DNA of 64,000 nucleotides from CAYPTB01 sp964413535 (GTDB lineage: Bacteria > Planctomycetota > UBA1135 > GCA-002686595), in assembly GCA_964413535.1 (NCBI GenBank), contig CAYPTB010000032.1, positions 62,001-126,000 of the forward strand. The letters run 5' to 3'. The position numbers were made by a program, and so were the translations under genes. Shown piece after piece: positions 44,748-54,147 of the stretch (within the stretch, counting starts at the first letter, position 1; each line of letters opens with the position of its first letter). The notes below the pieces were generated by a model, which was not told the origin of the DNA, searched no databases, and saw only the letters and a program-made list of their open reading frames with translations.

Positions 44748-46754
44748 CTAGCCGCCCAACGTCAAGTCGTTGGCGTGCTTCTGCCCCCCGATGACCGTCA
44801 TCTCGATCTGCGAGTTCCGCATGTCGGAGATGATCCGGAAGGGATTCTCTTCGTTCTGGGGGCGAGTGGCCGAGAGTCGGTAGGGGCCCGGCAGCACGTT
44901 GGGGATCACGTAGCGCCCGTCCGTGCCGGTGCGCGTCTCGAGGTTCAGGAAGTCCGCCTGGGTCATGGGGATCAGTTGCACGACGGCGCCCGGGAGCGGG
45001 TTGCCGGCCGCGTCGAAGACCGTTCCCTCCACCGTCCCGCCCTGCGGGACCTCGATGCGGGCGAGGTCGGTCCGCTCGCCCTCGGTCACGCGCACGTTGC
45101 GTTCCACGTGGTCGGGGAACTTCGGGTGCTTGATCTGGACCTGGTAGAGCTCGGGGGACAACAGCGCGATCTCGAAGACGCCGTCCTTGTCCGTGCGGGT
45201 CTTGCTCGAAGTCGTGCGCCTAGGCATCGCGTTCGCGAACATGCGGGTAAAGGCGTTGTCGGAATAGGTGCTGTCGTGCGTCGTGATCGCCGCGCCGGCG
45301 ATGGGCTCTCCGGTCTTCGCGTCGACGACCTTGCCCGTGATGCTGCCGCCGCTGCTCATGCGCACGAGGACGTCGGTCGTCGCGAGGCCCTGCACGACCT
45401 CGAAGGACGCCGAGTAGGTCGCCGCGCAGCCGGGAGCCTCGACCTTGACCCCGTAGAGACCGGCCTCCACGCCCTTCATCGCGAAGGTGCCGTCGGGCGA
45501 ATCGAACTTCTGCTCGTTGACGGCCCTTCCGAAGGTCGAGCTCTGCGGGACGTACTGGTGCAAGCTCGCGGTGAAGCTCGTCACCGGCGTCCGGTTGTCC
45601 GCGGACACGACCCTGCCCATGACCGTTCCCTGCTCGCTCATCTCGATCTGGACCGCCGAGTCGGGCGCCTCGACGCGTTGCAGCTTCTCCTCGCCCCAGC
45701 CCTCGGCGCGGACCCGCAGGAAGTAGGCGCCGGGCACGAGGTCGGGCAAGTGGAACTCGCCCTTGGGATCGGTGAGCGTCGTGGCGCTCAGGCTCTGCGG
45801 ATCCTGGTAGCCGAGGATCTCCACCTGCGCGCTCGCGATGGGCGTCCGATCGGGTGCGTACACGCGCCCCGCGATGGCCGCGCCCGGTTCCAGATCGAAG
45901 TCGAAGTCGGTGTCGCGCTCCTCGCCCTTCGCCTGGATGTTGCGGTTGCGTTTCGTGCTGCTCCCGAAGCCCTCCGCCGCAGCCGTCAGGTTCCACGTGC
46001 CGGGCGTGACGTTCGTCAGGCGGTAGTAGCCCTTCTCGTCCGTCGAGGTGTAGAGCGATTCGTCGTCGACGCCGTGGATCGAGTCCCCCGAGAGGATCGC
46101 CATGTGTCCGATGCTCATGGGACCGAGCGTCAACCTCGCGCCGACGAGCGGAGTCTTGTTGGGACCGCGCACGTATCCGTGGACGACGACGCCGTTCTCG
46201 AGCGTCACGTCCTGTGCGATCTCGCCGTCGAAGGGGATCAGCGGAACCGTCACTTCGGCGCGGCTGTAGCTCTTGTGGACGGCCGTCAAGAAGTGCATGC
46301 CCGGCTCCAGGTTGCGGAACCGATAGCGTCCCTCCGGGTCACTCTGACTGGTTCGCCGCGAGCCGTCGTCGCCCAGCGGATACCCGAGGATCTTCTGCAT
46401 GTCGCCCATGACGGGCGAGTCGCTGCGGACCACGGTGATCCGCACTCCGGCGAGCGGCTTGCCTTCGGGATCGAAGACGCGCCCCGACAACCCGTTGTCG
46501 TAGGTGGGGCGATTCGCGTTCACGCTGTCGCGCCCGGCGCTCACGGCCGTCCGGTCGACCGCCGTCGGCTTCGACTCCTCGCTCGTCACGTCCGGCGCAT
46601 CGATCTCGGGCTCGGCGGGTTTGGCCACGGGGCCGCGGGCCTCTTCCACGTTCAGCGGACTCTGGACGGGATCTTCACCGCCGAGGGAGAACAGGGCGAA
46701 CAAGAGGGTCGCTACCGCGACGATGACGAGGCTCAGGACGAGGAGCGGGCGCAT
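44748..46754 (-). CDS. secreted or anchored protein with six carboxypeptidase-regulatory-like domains
   Basis: This 668-residue protein has an N-terminal hydrophobic segment (LLVLSLVIVAVATLLFALFS), then at least six repeats of the CarboxypepD_reg beta-sandwich. Their first strands are GLSGRVFDPEGKPLAGVRI, VVHGYVRGPNKTPLVGARL, AIAGRVYAPDRTPIASAQV, TVMGRVVSADNRTPVTSFT, SITGKVVDAKTGEPIAGAAI and TVEGTVFDAAGNPLPGAVV. No catalytic domain is present. A scaffold or surface role is likely. A shorter relative is at 10850-12559. ATG 46754 precedes the hydrophobic segment. Confidence 0.8.
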   Translation of the reverse strand: MRPLLVLSLVIVAVATLLFALFSLGGEDPVQSPLNVEEARGPVAKPAEPEIDAPDVTSEESKPTAVDRTAVSAGRDSVNANRPTYDNGLSGRVFDPEGKPLAGVRITVVRSDSPVMGDMQKILGYPLGDDGSRRTSQSDPEGRYRFRNLEPGMHFLTAVHKSYSRAEVTVPLIPFDGEIAQDVTLENGVVVHGYVRGPNKTPLVGARLTLGPMSIGHMAILSGDSIHGVDDESLYTSTDEKGYYRLTNVTPGTWNLTAAAEGFGSSTKRNRNIQAKGEERDTDFDFDLEPGAAIAGRVYAPDRTPIASAQVEILGYQDPQSLSATTLTDPKGEFHLPDLVPGAYFLRVRAEGWGEEKLQRVEAPDSAVQIEMSEQGTVMGRVVSADNRTPVTSFTASLHQYVPQSSTFGRAVNEQKFDSPDGTFAMKGVEAGLYGVKVEAPGCAATYSASFEVVQGLATTDVLVRMSSGGSITGKVVDAKTGEPIAGAAITTHDSTYSDNAFTRMFANAMPRRTTSSKTRTDKDGVFEIALLSPELYQVQIKHPKFPDHVERNVRVTEGERTDLARIEVPQGGTVEGTVFDAAGNPLPGAVVQLIPMTQADFLNLETRTGTDGRYVIPNVLPGPYRLSATRPQNEENPFRIISDMRNSQIEMTVIGGQKHANDLTLGG

Positions 46755-46881
46755 GGCAGGTTGGGGTTCTTGGGGGATTCGCCCCGCGCGGGCCGGGGGC
46801 CGTGCGGGAGCTCGGGGCCGGGAAGGTCGCAAACGACGCGCTCGATCGATTCCTCTTCCAGGTAGGACGTGTTCCGCGGGA

Positions 46882-47412
46882 TCAGAGGCTGCCGGGATGG
46901 ATCTCCGGACCTGGCCAGACGGATTCTCGGTAGATCTGCGTGCCCAGGAAGTAGGCAAAAAGGAGCAGGGGGAAGTCCAAACGCTTGAAGACTTCCAGGC
47001 GCGAGTCCCTGCCCGCGAGCGGCGCCACGATCCGCGCCGATTCTCCCGTGCGGGGCGCGTGTAATCCCCAGCCCTTCACGAAGCCCCGCAGGGGCACGAG
47101 GTGGAAGGGCTTTCCACCGGTGTGGAGCTTGAGGACGCGCTCGAAGAAGCGCTCGCGCTCGGAGCTCCCGAGCCACTCGCGACCCTCGGACCACATCGAG
47201 AACTGCCCACGGCGCAGACCCGGATCGCGCGTGATCTCGAGCACGGCGCCCTTCTCCGGTCGGAAGGTGCCGCGCGTCACGAGCCCCAAGGCGTTGCGCT
47301 GGATCGCGAGGACCCCCACGGGCCCGTTCGCGTCGCGGATCGCGTGACGCGAGTTCCAGAGGCCCGTGACGCGCGTTTCGTACACGGTCTTGGTGGTGGC
47401 AGTCTCGGTCAT
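46882..47412 (-). CDS. hypothetical protein (176 aa)
   Basis: This 176-residue protein is of unknown function. The first 140 residues look like a beta-rich domain: VYETRVTGLWNSRHAIRDAN, LAIQRNALGLVTRGTFRPEK and LEITRDPGLRRGQFSMWSEG. The pattern of a self-modifying 'conductor' strand followed by loops recalls the tubby/LURP-one fold, but I cannot confirm it. A weak hydrophobic stretch, FPLLLFAYFLGTQIY, lies near the C-terminus. It lies 127 nt upstream of the six-repeat protein gene, on the same strand. Confidence 0.62.
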   Translation of the reverse strand: MTETATTKTVYETRVTGLWNSRHAIRDANGPVGVLAIQRNALGLVTRGTFRPEKGAVLEITRDPGLRRGQFSMWSEGREWLGSSERERFFERVLKLHTGGKPFHLVPLRGFVKGWGLHAPRTGESARIVAPLAGRDSRLEVFKRLDFPLLLFAYFLGTQIYRESVWPGPEIHPGSL

Positions 47413-47597
47413 GGCGCAGACGACGCCTGCATAGGGAGGCCGGAGTCGTGGAGCCGAATCTCGGCCCGATCACTGGCGATTCCTGAGCCTCGAGCGGCTC
47501 CGGCGACCCGAGAAGGTAGCCCAGCTCGCGTTCCCGGGCGCCCGAAAACCGTCCGGCGGCTTCCGGTTCTCGCCCGGTGCGAACCGGTGGCCTGGGC

Positions 47598-48773
47598 TCA
47601 GGCGCTGTGCGGGGGGGCGATCGTGCGCAGGATCGACACGGCTTCCGGCACGATCTCGAGGGCCTGCTCGACCTCGTCCGCCCGCGTGTAGCGGGACAGC
47701 GAGAGCCGCAGGGCCCCGAGAGCGCGCTCGTTCTGGACGCCCATCGCGAGCAACACGCGGGACGCCCCGTGCTTGCCGGAGCTGCAGGCCGAGCCGGAGG
47801 AGGCTTCCAACCCGCGCTCGCCGAGGAGCATCACCAAGGCCTCCCCGCTGACGCCGTCGAAGACGAGACTCGAGGTCGAGGGCACGCGCGGCGCTCCCGC
47901 CCCGTTCACGGACGCGGCCGGAATGCGCTCGAGGAGCGCGCGCTCGAGGCGGTCGCGCAGCAGGGCGAGCTCGCGTCGGGCGTTCGCGTCCTCGACGTGT
48001 GCGAGCGCCAGCTCGGCCGCTCGACCGGCGCCGACGATCGCGGGCACGTTCTCCGTTCCCGCGCGGCGATCGTGCTCCTGCGGACCGCCCACGTAGAACG
48101 GCTCGAACGCCGCCTCCGGCCGGATCCAGAGCGCGCCCGAGCCCTTGGGCCCGTGGAACTTGTGCGCGCTGATGGACACGAAGTCGGCTTCGAGCTCGCG
48201 CACGCGCATCGGGATCTTGCCCGCGGCCTGCATCGCGTCGACGTGGAAGGAGGCGCCGTTCTGCCGGCATTCCCGACCGATGGCGGCCAGGTCTTCGGTC
48301 GGCGTGACCACTCCGGTCTCGTTGTTCACCCATTGCAGCGTCACGAGGGCGCAGCGTTCGTCGATCGCGTCCAGAACGGCTCGCGTGTCCAAGTGCCCGT
48401 CCGCGTCGACGCCGGCGCGAACGACCTCGTAGCCGTCGCGTGCCTCGAGCCGCTCCAGCGGAGCGAGGACGGCGGCGTGCTCGACCGCGCTCGTCACCAG
48501 ACGCCGGCGCCCGGGCGACGCGCGAACGGCGCTCCAGATGGCCGCGTGGATCGACTCCGTTCCACCCGACGTGAACATCACCTCGCTCGGGGAGCGCGCA
48601 CCGAGCAGCCGGCCCACGGAGGAACGCGCGCGCGCGACGGCGGCGCCGGCGTGCGTGCCCGCTGGGTGGAGGCTCGAGGGATTGCCGAACCCTTCGCGCA
48701 GGAAAGGGAGCAGGGCCTCCACGACCTCGGGAGCGAGCGCGGTCGTGGCGTTGCTGTCGAAGTAGGGGGGCAA
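47598..48773 (-). CDS. cysteine desulfurase (NifS/IscS family)
   Basis: This 391-residue PLP enzyme draws sulfur from L-cysteine for Fe-S or other sulfur products. Seen are YFDSNATTALAPEV at the N-terminus, VTSAVEHAAVLAPLE, ISAHKFHGPKGSGAL with the Schiff-base Lys, RRAGTENVPAIVGAG, and the persulfide Cys330 in SSGSACSSGKHGASRVL. The start is TTG 48773, 7 nt after the MerR stop; there is no ATG or GTG that keeps the conserved N-terminus. It forms a unit with the MerR regulator upstream. No scaffold gene (iscU) is adjacent. Confidence 0.93.
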   Translation of the reverse strand: MPPYFDSNATTALAPEVVEALLPFLREGFGNPSSLHPAGTHAGAAVARARSSVGRLLGARSPSEVMFTSGGTESIHAAIWSAVRASPGRRRLVTSAVEHAAVLAPLERLEARDGYEVVRAGVDADGHLDTRAVLDAIDERCALVTLQWVNNETGVVTPTEDLAAIGRECRQNGASFHVDAMQAAGKIPMRVRELEADFVSISAHKFHGPKGSGALWIRPEAAFEPFYVGGPQEHDRRAGTENVPAIVGAGRAAELALAHVEDANARRELALLRDRLERALLERIPAASVNGAGAPRVPSTSSLVFDGVSGEALVMLLGERGLEASSGSACSSGKHGASRVLLAMGVQNERALGALRLSLSRYTRADEVEQALEIVPEAVSILRTIAPPHSA

Positions 48774-48780
48774 CTCGGGA

Positions 48781-49254
48781 TCAGTACAGCGCGCTGAGGT
48801 CGTTCGGCAGCGCGCGGCCCGTCTTCTGGCACGGCTCGCAGTAGTTGTTGGTCGGACCGGGCGAGTGCTCGCAGCTTCGACATTCGCCGAGCTTCGCCAG
48901 CGCTTGTCCGACGTGCTCGCGCTCCTCCTCCAGGTGCGCCACGTGTTCGTCGATGAGCCGCTTGCGCTCGATCAGCGCGGTCTGCACGCGCGCCATCAGC
49001 TCCCCGCGCTCGGTCCAGTCGTCGCGGTCGCCGAGCAACGCGCCGATCTTCGAGAGCTCGAGCCCCAACGCCTGTAGGTCGCGGATCATCCGCAGCCGGT
49101 TGAGGTCCGAGCGGCGGTAGTAGCGGAAGCCGCCTTCGCTGCGCGCCGTCGGCGACAGGAGCCCCAGTTGCCCGTAGTAGCGCAGCGTTCGGAGATTCGT
49201 CCCGCCCAAACGGGCGAAGTCGCCGATCCGGAGGCTGTCGGACGGAATGCTCAT
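48781..49254 (-). CDS. MerR family regulator with C-terminal Cys pairs
   Basis: This 157-residue regulator has the MerR helix-turn-helix SLRIGDFARLGGTNLRTLRYYG and the wing region GGFRYYRRSDLNRLRMIRDL. A long dimerisation helix follows (LIERKRLIDEHVAHLEEERE). The C-terminus has two Cys pairs, CRSCEHS and CEPCQ, which could bind an Fe-S cluster or zinc. Sitting 7 nt before the cysteine desulfurase gene, it may sense Fe-S or sulfur status, as IscR or SoxR do. This is inference. TATAGT at 49315-49310 is a possible -10. Confidence 0.87.
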   Translation of the reverse strand: MSIPSDSLRIGDFARLGGTNLRTLRYYGQLGLLSPTARSEGGFRYYRRSDLNRLRMIRDLQALGLELSKIGALLGDRDDWTERGELMARVQTALIERKRLIDEHVAHLEEEREHVGQALAKLGECRSCEHSPGPTNNYCEPCQKTGRALPNDLSALY

Positions 49255-49411
49255 GCGGGCGATCGAGCCGCGAGGCGAAAAGCTCCCGTTCCCGCCCGCG
49301 CGTCGATCCACTATACGCCCCTCTGCGCGCGTCGAACGGTGGGAAACACGCAGCTCGGCCTCTGGAACCTTTTGAATCCCGGCCAGTCGCGTGGTTCGAT
49401 GGTCTCCTGAG

Positions 49412-51076
49412 ATGTCCACGCGCCCCATCCGTGACGTGGCGGCGGATCTCGGTCTGCCCGCGGAGCAGGTGATCGACTGTGGTCGCGGCCGCGCGAAGAT
49501 CGACCACCGGCTGGCCGCGGGCGAGCCCACGCGACCGTTCAAGTACGTCGTCGTGACCGCGGTCACGCCGACCCCGTTCGGCGAGGGGAAGACCGTCCAG
49601 ACGATCGGCCTGGCCATGGGGCTCGCGCGCCTGGGCGAACGCGCGGTCTGCACGCTGCGCCAGCCGTCCCTGGGCCCGGTGTTCGGCATCAAGGGCGGCG
49701 GGGCCGGCGGCGGCGCGAGCCGGCTCGAACCCGCTTCCGAGATCAACCTGCACCTGACGGGCGACACGCACGCCGTCGGCGCGGCGAACAATCTGCTGGC
49801 CGCCGCGCTCGACACGTCGATCCTGCTCGAGAACGAGCTTCGCATCGATCCCGAGTCCGTGACGTGGAAGCGCGTCCTCGACGTCAACGACCGCGCGCTG
49901 CGCAAGGTGCGGATCGGCTTGGGAGGACCCAAGAACGGTCTTCCGCGCGACACGGGCTTCGACATCACCGCCGCGAGCGAGGTGATGAGCGTGCTCGGTC
50001 TGGCGCGCGACCTGGACGATCTCCGCAAGCGCCTCGCGCGCATCGTCGTCGCGCGCACGTTCACCGGTCGCCCGGTGACGGCCAGCGATCTCGAATGCGA
50101 CGGGGCCATGGCCGCGCTGTTGCGCGATGCGTTCGATCCGAACCTCGTCCAGACCTGCGAGGGAACGCCCGCCCTCCTCCACACCGGCCCCTTCGCGAAC
50201 ATCTCGTTCGGGAACTCGTCCGTCGTCGCGGACAGGCTCGCCGCTCGCTTCGCGGATTGGGTGGTGACCGAGGCGGGGTTCGGCGCGGACATGGGCGCGG
50301 AGAAGTTCTTCAACGTCAAGTGCCGCGCGTCGGGGATGCGTCCCGACGCGGCCGTGCTGGTGGCGACCGTGCGCGCGCTGAAGGCCCACTCGGGGATGTT
50401 CGAGGTCAAAGTGGGGAAGCCCCTGCCCGAAGAGCTCACGCGCGAGAACCTCGACGCCCTCGTCCTGGGTGCGTCGAACCTCGAGGCGCAGATCGCGAAC
50501 GTGCTCCGACACGGCGTTCCCGTGGTCGTCGCAGTCAACCGCTTCCCCGGCGACACCGAGCGCGAGATCGAGCTCCTGCGCGATCGGGCGCTCGGAGCCG
50601 GCGCGAGTGCGGTGGCGGTCTCCGCGGCCTTCGCGCAGGGGGGCGAGGGCTCACGCGAGCTCGCCCTCGCGGTGCGCACGGTGGCGAGCTCCGAGTCGGC
50701 CCGACTGGCCTTCCTCTACCGCACGGAGGAAGGCCTGCGCGAGAAGATCTGGAAGGTGGCGACCGAGGTCTACGGCGCCGAGTCGGTGCGCTTCTCCCCG
50801 CGTGCCCTGGACGAGATCCAGCGGCTCGAGGCGCACGGCTTCGGCGAGCTATGCGTGTGCGTCGCCAAGACGCAGCTCTCGCTCTCCCACGACCCCCTGC
50901 TGCGCGGGCGGCCTACGGGTTTCGTGTTCCCCGTGCGCGAGATCCGCCTGTGCGCCGGAGCGGGTTTCGTCGTCGCGCTCGCGGGCGAGATCGCGACCAT
51001 GCCCGGCATGGGCCGCAGCCCGGCTTATCGACGGATCGACCTCGGTCCGGACGGCGAGGTGCGCGGGTTGGCGTGA
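49412..51076 (+). CDS. fhs: formate--tetrahydrofolate ligase
   Basis: This 554-residue enzyme makes 10-formyl-THF from formate, THF and ATP. It has the N-terminal pattern IRDVAADLGLPAEQVIDCGR, the P-loop TPTPFGEGKTVQTIGLAMGL, and LGPVFGIKGGGAGGGASRLE, which is a family signature. Length matches the family. ATG 49412 is used; an in-frame GTG at 49391 adds seven residues. The gene is divergent from merR, with 157 nt between. It feeds C1 units to purines and possibly to a folate-based C1 route. Confidence 0.95.
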   Translation: MSTRPIRDVAADLGLPAEQVIDCGRGRAKIDHRLAAGEPTRPFKYVVVTAVTPTPFGEGKTVQTIGLAMGLARLGERAVCTLRQPSLGPVFGIKGGGAGGGASRLEPASEINLHLTGDTHAVGAANNLLAAALDTSILLENELRIDPESVTWKRVLDVNDRALRKVRIGLGGPKNGLPRDTGFDITAASEVMSVLGLARDLDDLRKRLARIVVARTFTGRPVTASDLECDGAMAALLRDAFDPNLVQTCEGTPALLHTGPFANISFGNSSVVADRLAARFADWVVTEAGFGADMGAEKFFNVKCRASGMRPDAAVLVATVRALKAHSGMFEVKVGKPLPEELTRENLDALVLGASNLEAQIANVLRHGVPVVVAVNRFPGDTEREIELLRDRALGAGASAVAVSAAFAQGGEGSRELALAVRTVASSESARLAFLYRTEEGLREKIWKVATEVYGAESVRFSPRALDEIQRLEAHGFGELCVCVAKTQLSLSHDPLLRGRPTGFVFPVREIRLCAGAGFVVALAGEIATMPGMGRSPAYRRIDLGPDGEVRGLA

Positions 51077-51153
51077 CCGCGCGCTGGAAAAGTAGGTCGG
51101 CGAATACGAAGAAGAGCGCTCACCGGCCCTAAGCGTCCCCTCAGGAGTTGCAC

Positions 51154-51834
51154 ATGTTCTGGAGTCCCCTCTGGCTCATCGCGTCCGCCATCGGTCTCGT
51201 CCTCTCGCTCTGGGCGAGCGCGCGCGTGAAGAGCGCCTTCCACCGCTACTCCCAGGTGGGCGTGGCGTCGCGCATGAGCGGCGCCGAGGCCGCGGCGGCC
51301 GTCGCCCGGGCCGGCGGTGCGAACGACGTGACGATCGAGCGCCACCAGGGCTTCCTGTCGGACCACTACGACCCGCGCTCGAAGACCCTGCGGCTCTCGC
51401 CCGCCGTCCACGACGGCCGCTCGATCTCCTCCATCGCCGTCGCTGCCCACGAGGCCGGGCACGCCATCCAGCACGCGGAGGCCTACGCCCCGCTCACGTT
51501 CCGCTCGGTGATGGTTCCCGTGTGCACGATCGGCAACAACCTGTGGCCGATCTTCATCATCGGCGGATTCGTGTTAGGCATGCGGGAACTGGTGCCGATC
51601 GGGATCCTGCTCTTCTCCGCAGTCGTGCTGTTCCAGCTCGTGACCTTGCCGGTCGAGTTCGACGCCACGAAGCGCGCGAAGGCGGTCCTCGCGCGCACGG
51701 GGATCGTGAGCACGCAGGAAGAGGCGGTCGGCGTGAGCAAGGTGCTCGATGCGGCGGCCATGACCTACGTCGCAGCGGCGGTCACCGCCATTCTGCAGCT
51801 CATCGTGCTGATCCTGCGGGCGCGCGAGCGCTGA
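51154..51834 (+). CDS. membrane zinc metallopeptidase (YugP-like)
   Basis: This 226-residue membrane protein of the YugP family starts with MFWSPLWLIASAIGLVLSLW. It then has the region RMSGAEAAAAVARAGGANDV and the metal site AVAAHEAGHAIQHAEAY (His99-Glu-Ala-Gly-His103). Three further hydrophobic segments follow (LWPIFIIGGFVLGMRE, IGILLFSAVVLFQLV, AAAVTAILQLIVLIL). The substrate is unknown. A good ribosome-binding site, AGGAG, lies 6 nt before ATG 51154. The catalytic side faces the cytoplasm or the lipid interface. Confidence 0.9.
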   Translation: MFWSPLWLIASAIGLVLSLWASARVKSAFHRYSQVGVASRMSGAEAAAAVARAGGANDVTIERHQGFLSDHYDPRSKTLRLSPAVHDGRSISSIAVAAHEAGHAIQHAEAYAPLTFRSVMVPVCTIGNNLWPIFIIGGFVLGMRELVPIGILLFSAVVLFQLVTLPVEFDATKRAKAVLARTGIVSTQEEAVGVSKVLDAAAMTYVAAAVTAILQLIVLILRARER

Positions 51835-52012
51835 CGCTGCGCCGGCGAACGGCCGGAGCGGGGAGAGGCGAGCGGGCGGCGAGCGGGCGATCCGAACGCT
51901 GCCCACCCTTACCGCAGAGCGGCGGGACGTGTAACGTAGCGGCCCCGTGGCGAGCCGGCCCGCCGGGCGCTCGCCCGTTTCCCGTCCCGGCATCGATCGA
52001 GGAGGAGTCGCC

Positions 52013-53407
52013 GTGAGCCGTATCCAGTTCGACTACACGAACGTGTTGGCGAGCGCCGTCGGGCCCCAGCACGGGATCACCGACGCCGAGCTCGAGGGGA
52101 TGGAGGGGCGGTCGTCGAAGGCGCTGGCCGCCGTGCTCGGCCGGCGCAAGGAGGACCTGCGCTGGCTCGACCTACCCTACGAGCGCGAGGTCCACGACGA
52201 GATCCAGGACTACGCGGCGTCGGTCCGCGGTCGCTTCGAGAACGTCGTCGTGCTCGGCATCGGCGGCTCGGCGCTCGGCACGATCGCGGTGAACTCCGCA
52301 CTCAACAGCCCCTATCACAACCTCAGGACCCCTGCGGGCGTGCCGCGGCTGTTCGTGCTCGACAACATCGACCCCGACCTGATGGGGGAGTTCCTGCACG
52401 GCTTCGATCCCGCCAAGACCCTGTTCAACGTGATCTCCAAGTCGGGCGGGACCGCGGAGACGATGAGCCAGTTCCTCATCGTGCGCAAAGCACTCGTCGA
52501 GAAGCTCGGCGAGAAGGGGCAGCGCGAGCACGTCGTCGTGACGACGGACGTCGACAAGGGCGTGCTGCGCGACATCGTGCGGCGCGACGGCTACCGGTCG
52601 TTCGTGGTGCCCGACGGCGTCGGAGGCCGCTTCAGCGTGCTGTCGCCGGTCGGACTCCTACCGTTGGCGCTGGTCGGCATCGACATCAAGGGCCTGCTCG
52701 CCGGTGCGGCGGACATGGACGAGGTGTGCCAGGCCTCTTCCCTGCGCGAGAACCCCGCGCTCATGCACGCCGCCATCCAGTTCACGATGGACAGCGTCAA
52801 GGGGAAGAACGTGGCGGTGACCATGTCCTACAGCCACAGGCTGCGCGACATGGGCGATTGGTACGCGCAGCTCCTGGCGGAGTCCATCGGCAAGCGCAAG
52901 GGCCGCGACGGCAAGGACGTCTTCGTCGGCCCGACGCCCGTGCGCGCGGTGGGCGTCACGGACCAGCACAGCCAGGCCCAGCTCTACTTCGAGGGGCCGT
53001 TCGACAAGTGGTTCACGCTGCTCGCGGTCGACCAGCCCGATCACAAGGTCTCCATCCCTCTCGCCTACACGGACCTCGAAGGAGTGAGCTACCTCGGCAA
53101 TCGGTCGCTCGTGGAGCTGTTCCACGCCGAGCGCGACGGAACCCGTATCGCCCTGACCGAAGCCGGTCGCCCGAACGCGACGATCCGCATGGAGAAGATC
53201 GACGCCCATGCGCTCGGACAGCTCGTCTACATGCTCGAGGTCTCCGTGGGCGTGATGGGCGAGCACTACGGGATCGACGCCTTCGACCAGCCCGGTGTCG
53301 AGGCCGGCAAGATCGCCGCCTACGCCTTGATGGGGCGTGCGGGTTTCGAGAAGCGCCGCGCCGAGATCGAGAAGGCGTCCGCGCGCAGCGCGAAGCGCGT
53401 GATCTGA
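52013..53407 (+). CDS. pgi: glucose-6-phosphate isomerase
   Basis: This 464-residue enzyme interconverts glucose-6-P and fructose-6-P. The SIS-domain phosphate loop is LGIGGSALGTIAVNSAL. Seen also are NVISKSGGTAETMSQFLIV and TDQHSQAQLYFEGP, a family signature near the catalytic residues. The form is the shorter bacterial type. GTG 52013 has a strong GAGGAGGAG site just upstream, so it is preferred over the in-frame GTG 51947. It converges with the aldolase gene, leaving 11 nt. Confidence 0.94.
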   Translation: MSRIQFDYTNVLASAVGPQHGITDAELEGMEGRSSKALAAVLGRRKEDLRWLDLPYEREVHDEIQDYAASVRGRFENVVVLGIGGSALGTIAVNSALNSPYHNLRTPAGVPRLFVLDNIDPDLMGEFLHGFDPAKTLFNVISKSGGTAETMSQFLIVRKALVEKLGEKGQREHVVVTTDVDKGVLRDIVRRDGYRSFVVPDGVGGRFSVLSPVGLLPLALVGIDIKGLLAGAADMDEVCQASSLRENPALMHAAIQFTMDSVKGKNVAVTMSYSHRLRDMGDWYAQLLAESIGKRKGRDGKDVFVGPTPVRAVGVTDQHSQAQLYFEGPFDKWFTLLAVDQPDHKVSIPLAYTDLEGVSYLGNRSLVELFHAERDGTRIALTEAGRPNATIRMEKIDAHALGQLVYMLEVSVGVMGEHYGIDAFDQPGVEAGKIAAYALMGRAGFEKRRAEIEKASARSAKRVI

Positions 53408-53418
53408 GTCGGGCGCCG

Positions 53419-54147
53419 TCAGCTGGTGCCGCAGCGGTTCTCGAGCGTGTTCGTGGTCGTGATCCCGAGCAGCCGGCGCGTCTCGAGGAGCTTGCGCACC
53501 GCCTCGTCGGGGAGCGGCTGGACGCCGCCGTTCACCGCGAGCGCGAGGAACAGGATCCGCGCCGTGTGCTCGAGCATGTCGAGCTTCTTGTACGCGTCCA
53601 TCAGGTTCGTCCCGAGCGTCACCGAGCCGTGGTTCTGCATCAGGAGCGTGTCCGAGCAGCGCACGATCGCGCGGATCGATTCGGGCAGCTCGTCGGTCCC
53701 CGGCGTGCCGTAGGGCGCCGTCGGGACGCCGCCGATCGTGACGACGATCTCCGGGATGAGCGGCATCTGCATGTCCACGCCGGCGATCGTGAGCGCCACC
53801 GCGTGCGGCGGATGCGCGTGCACCATGGCGCGCATGTCCGGCCGCTCCTCGTACGCGACCAGGTGGATCGCCACCTCGGTCGAGCACTTGGGACCGCCGT
53901 CCACCACCCTGCCGCGCGCGTCGATGTGGGCGACGTGGTGCGGCTCGAGGAAGCCCTTCATCGCGCCCGCGGGCGTGATCAGGATCGTTCCGTCCGACAG
54001 GCGCGCGGAGATGTTCCCGTCCGCGCCCGCGATGAAGTTGCGCTCGTAGCACAGCCCGCCGATGCGACAGATCGCGCGTCGCAGCCGCGCTTCCTCGTCC
54101 GGCCACGGACCCGGTCCTGCGCCGTCGCTCCCGTACTCGTCGCTCAT
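53419..54147 (-). CDS. class II aldolase/adducin family protein, microcompartment-associated
   Basis: This 242-residue zinc aldolase has the expected ligands: His110 and His112 in MVHAHPPHA, His173 in LLMQNHGSV, and catalytic Glu91 in KCSTEVAIH. The spacing fits L-fuculose-1-phosphate or L-rhamnulose-1-phosphate aldolases, which give a triose phosphate and lactaldehyde. Its ATG overlaps the stop of a vertex protein gene (ATGA). In planctomycete microcompartments such an aldolase makes lactaldehyde from fucose and rhamnose, and the shell then contains that aldehyde. The same role is inferred here. Confidence 0.88.
   Translation of the reverse strand: MSDEYGSDGAGPGPWPDEEARLRRAICRIGGLCYERNFIAGADGNISARLSDGTILITPAGAMKGFLEPHHVAHIDARGRVVDGGPKCSTEVAIHLVAYEERPDMRAMVHAHPPHAVALTIAGVDMQMPLIPEIVVTIGGVPTAPYGTPGTDELPESIRAIVRCSDTLLMQNHGSVTLGTNLMDAYKKLDMLEHTARILFLALAVNGGVQPLPDEAVRKLLETRRLLGITTTNTLENRCGTS

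Noticed and set aside
49255..49411. Possible THF or other riboswitch before fhs
   Set aside because: I find no conserved core or strong multi-stem layout in this short divergent region.
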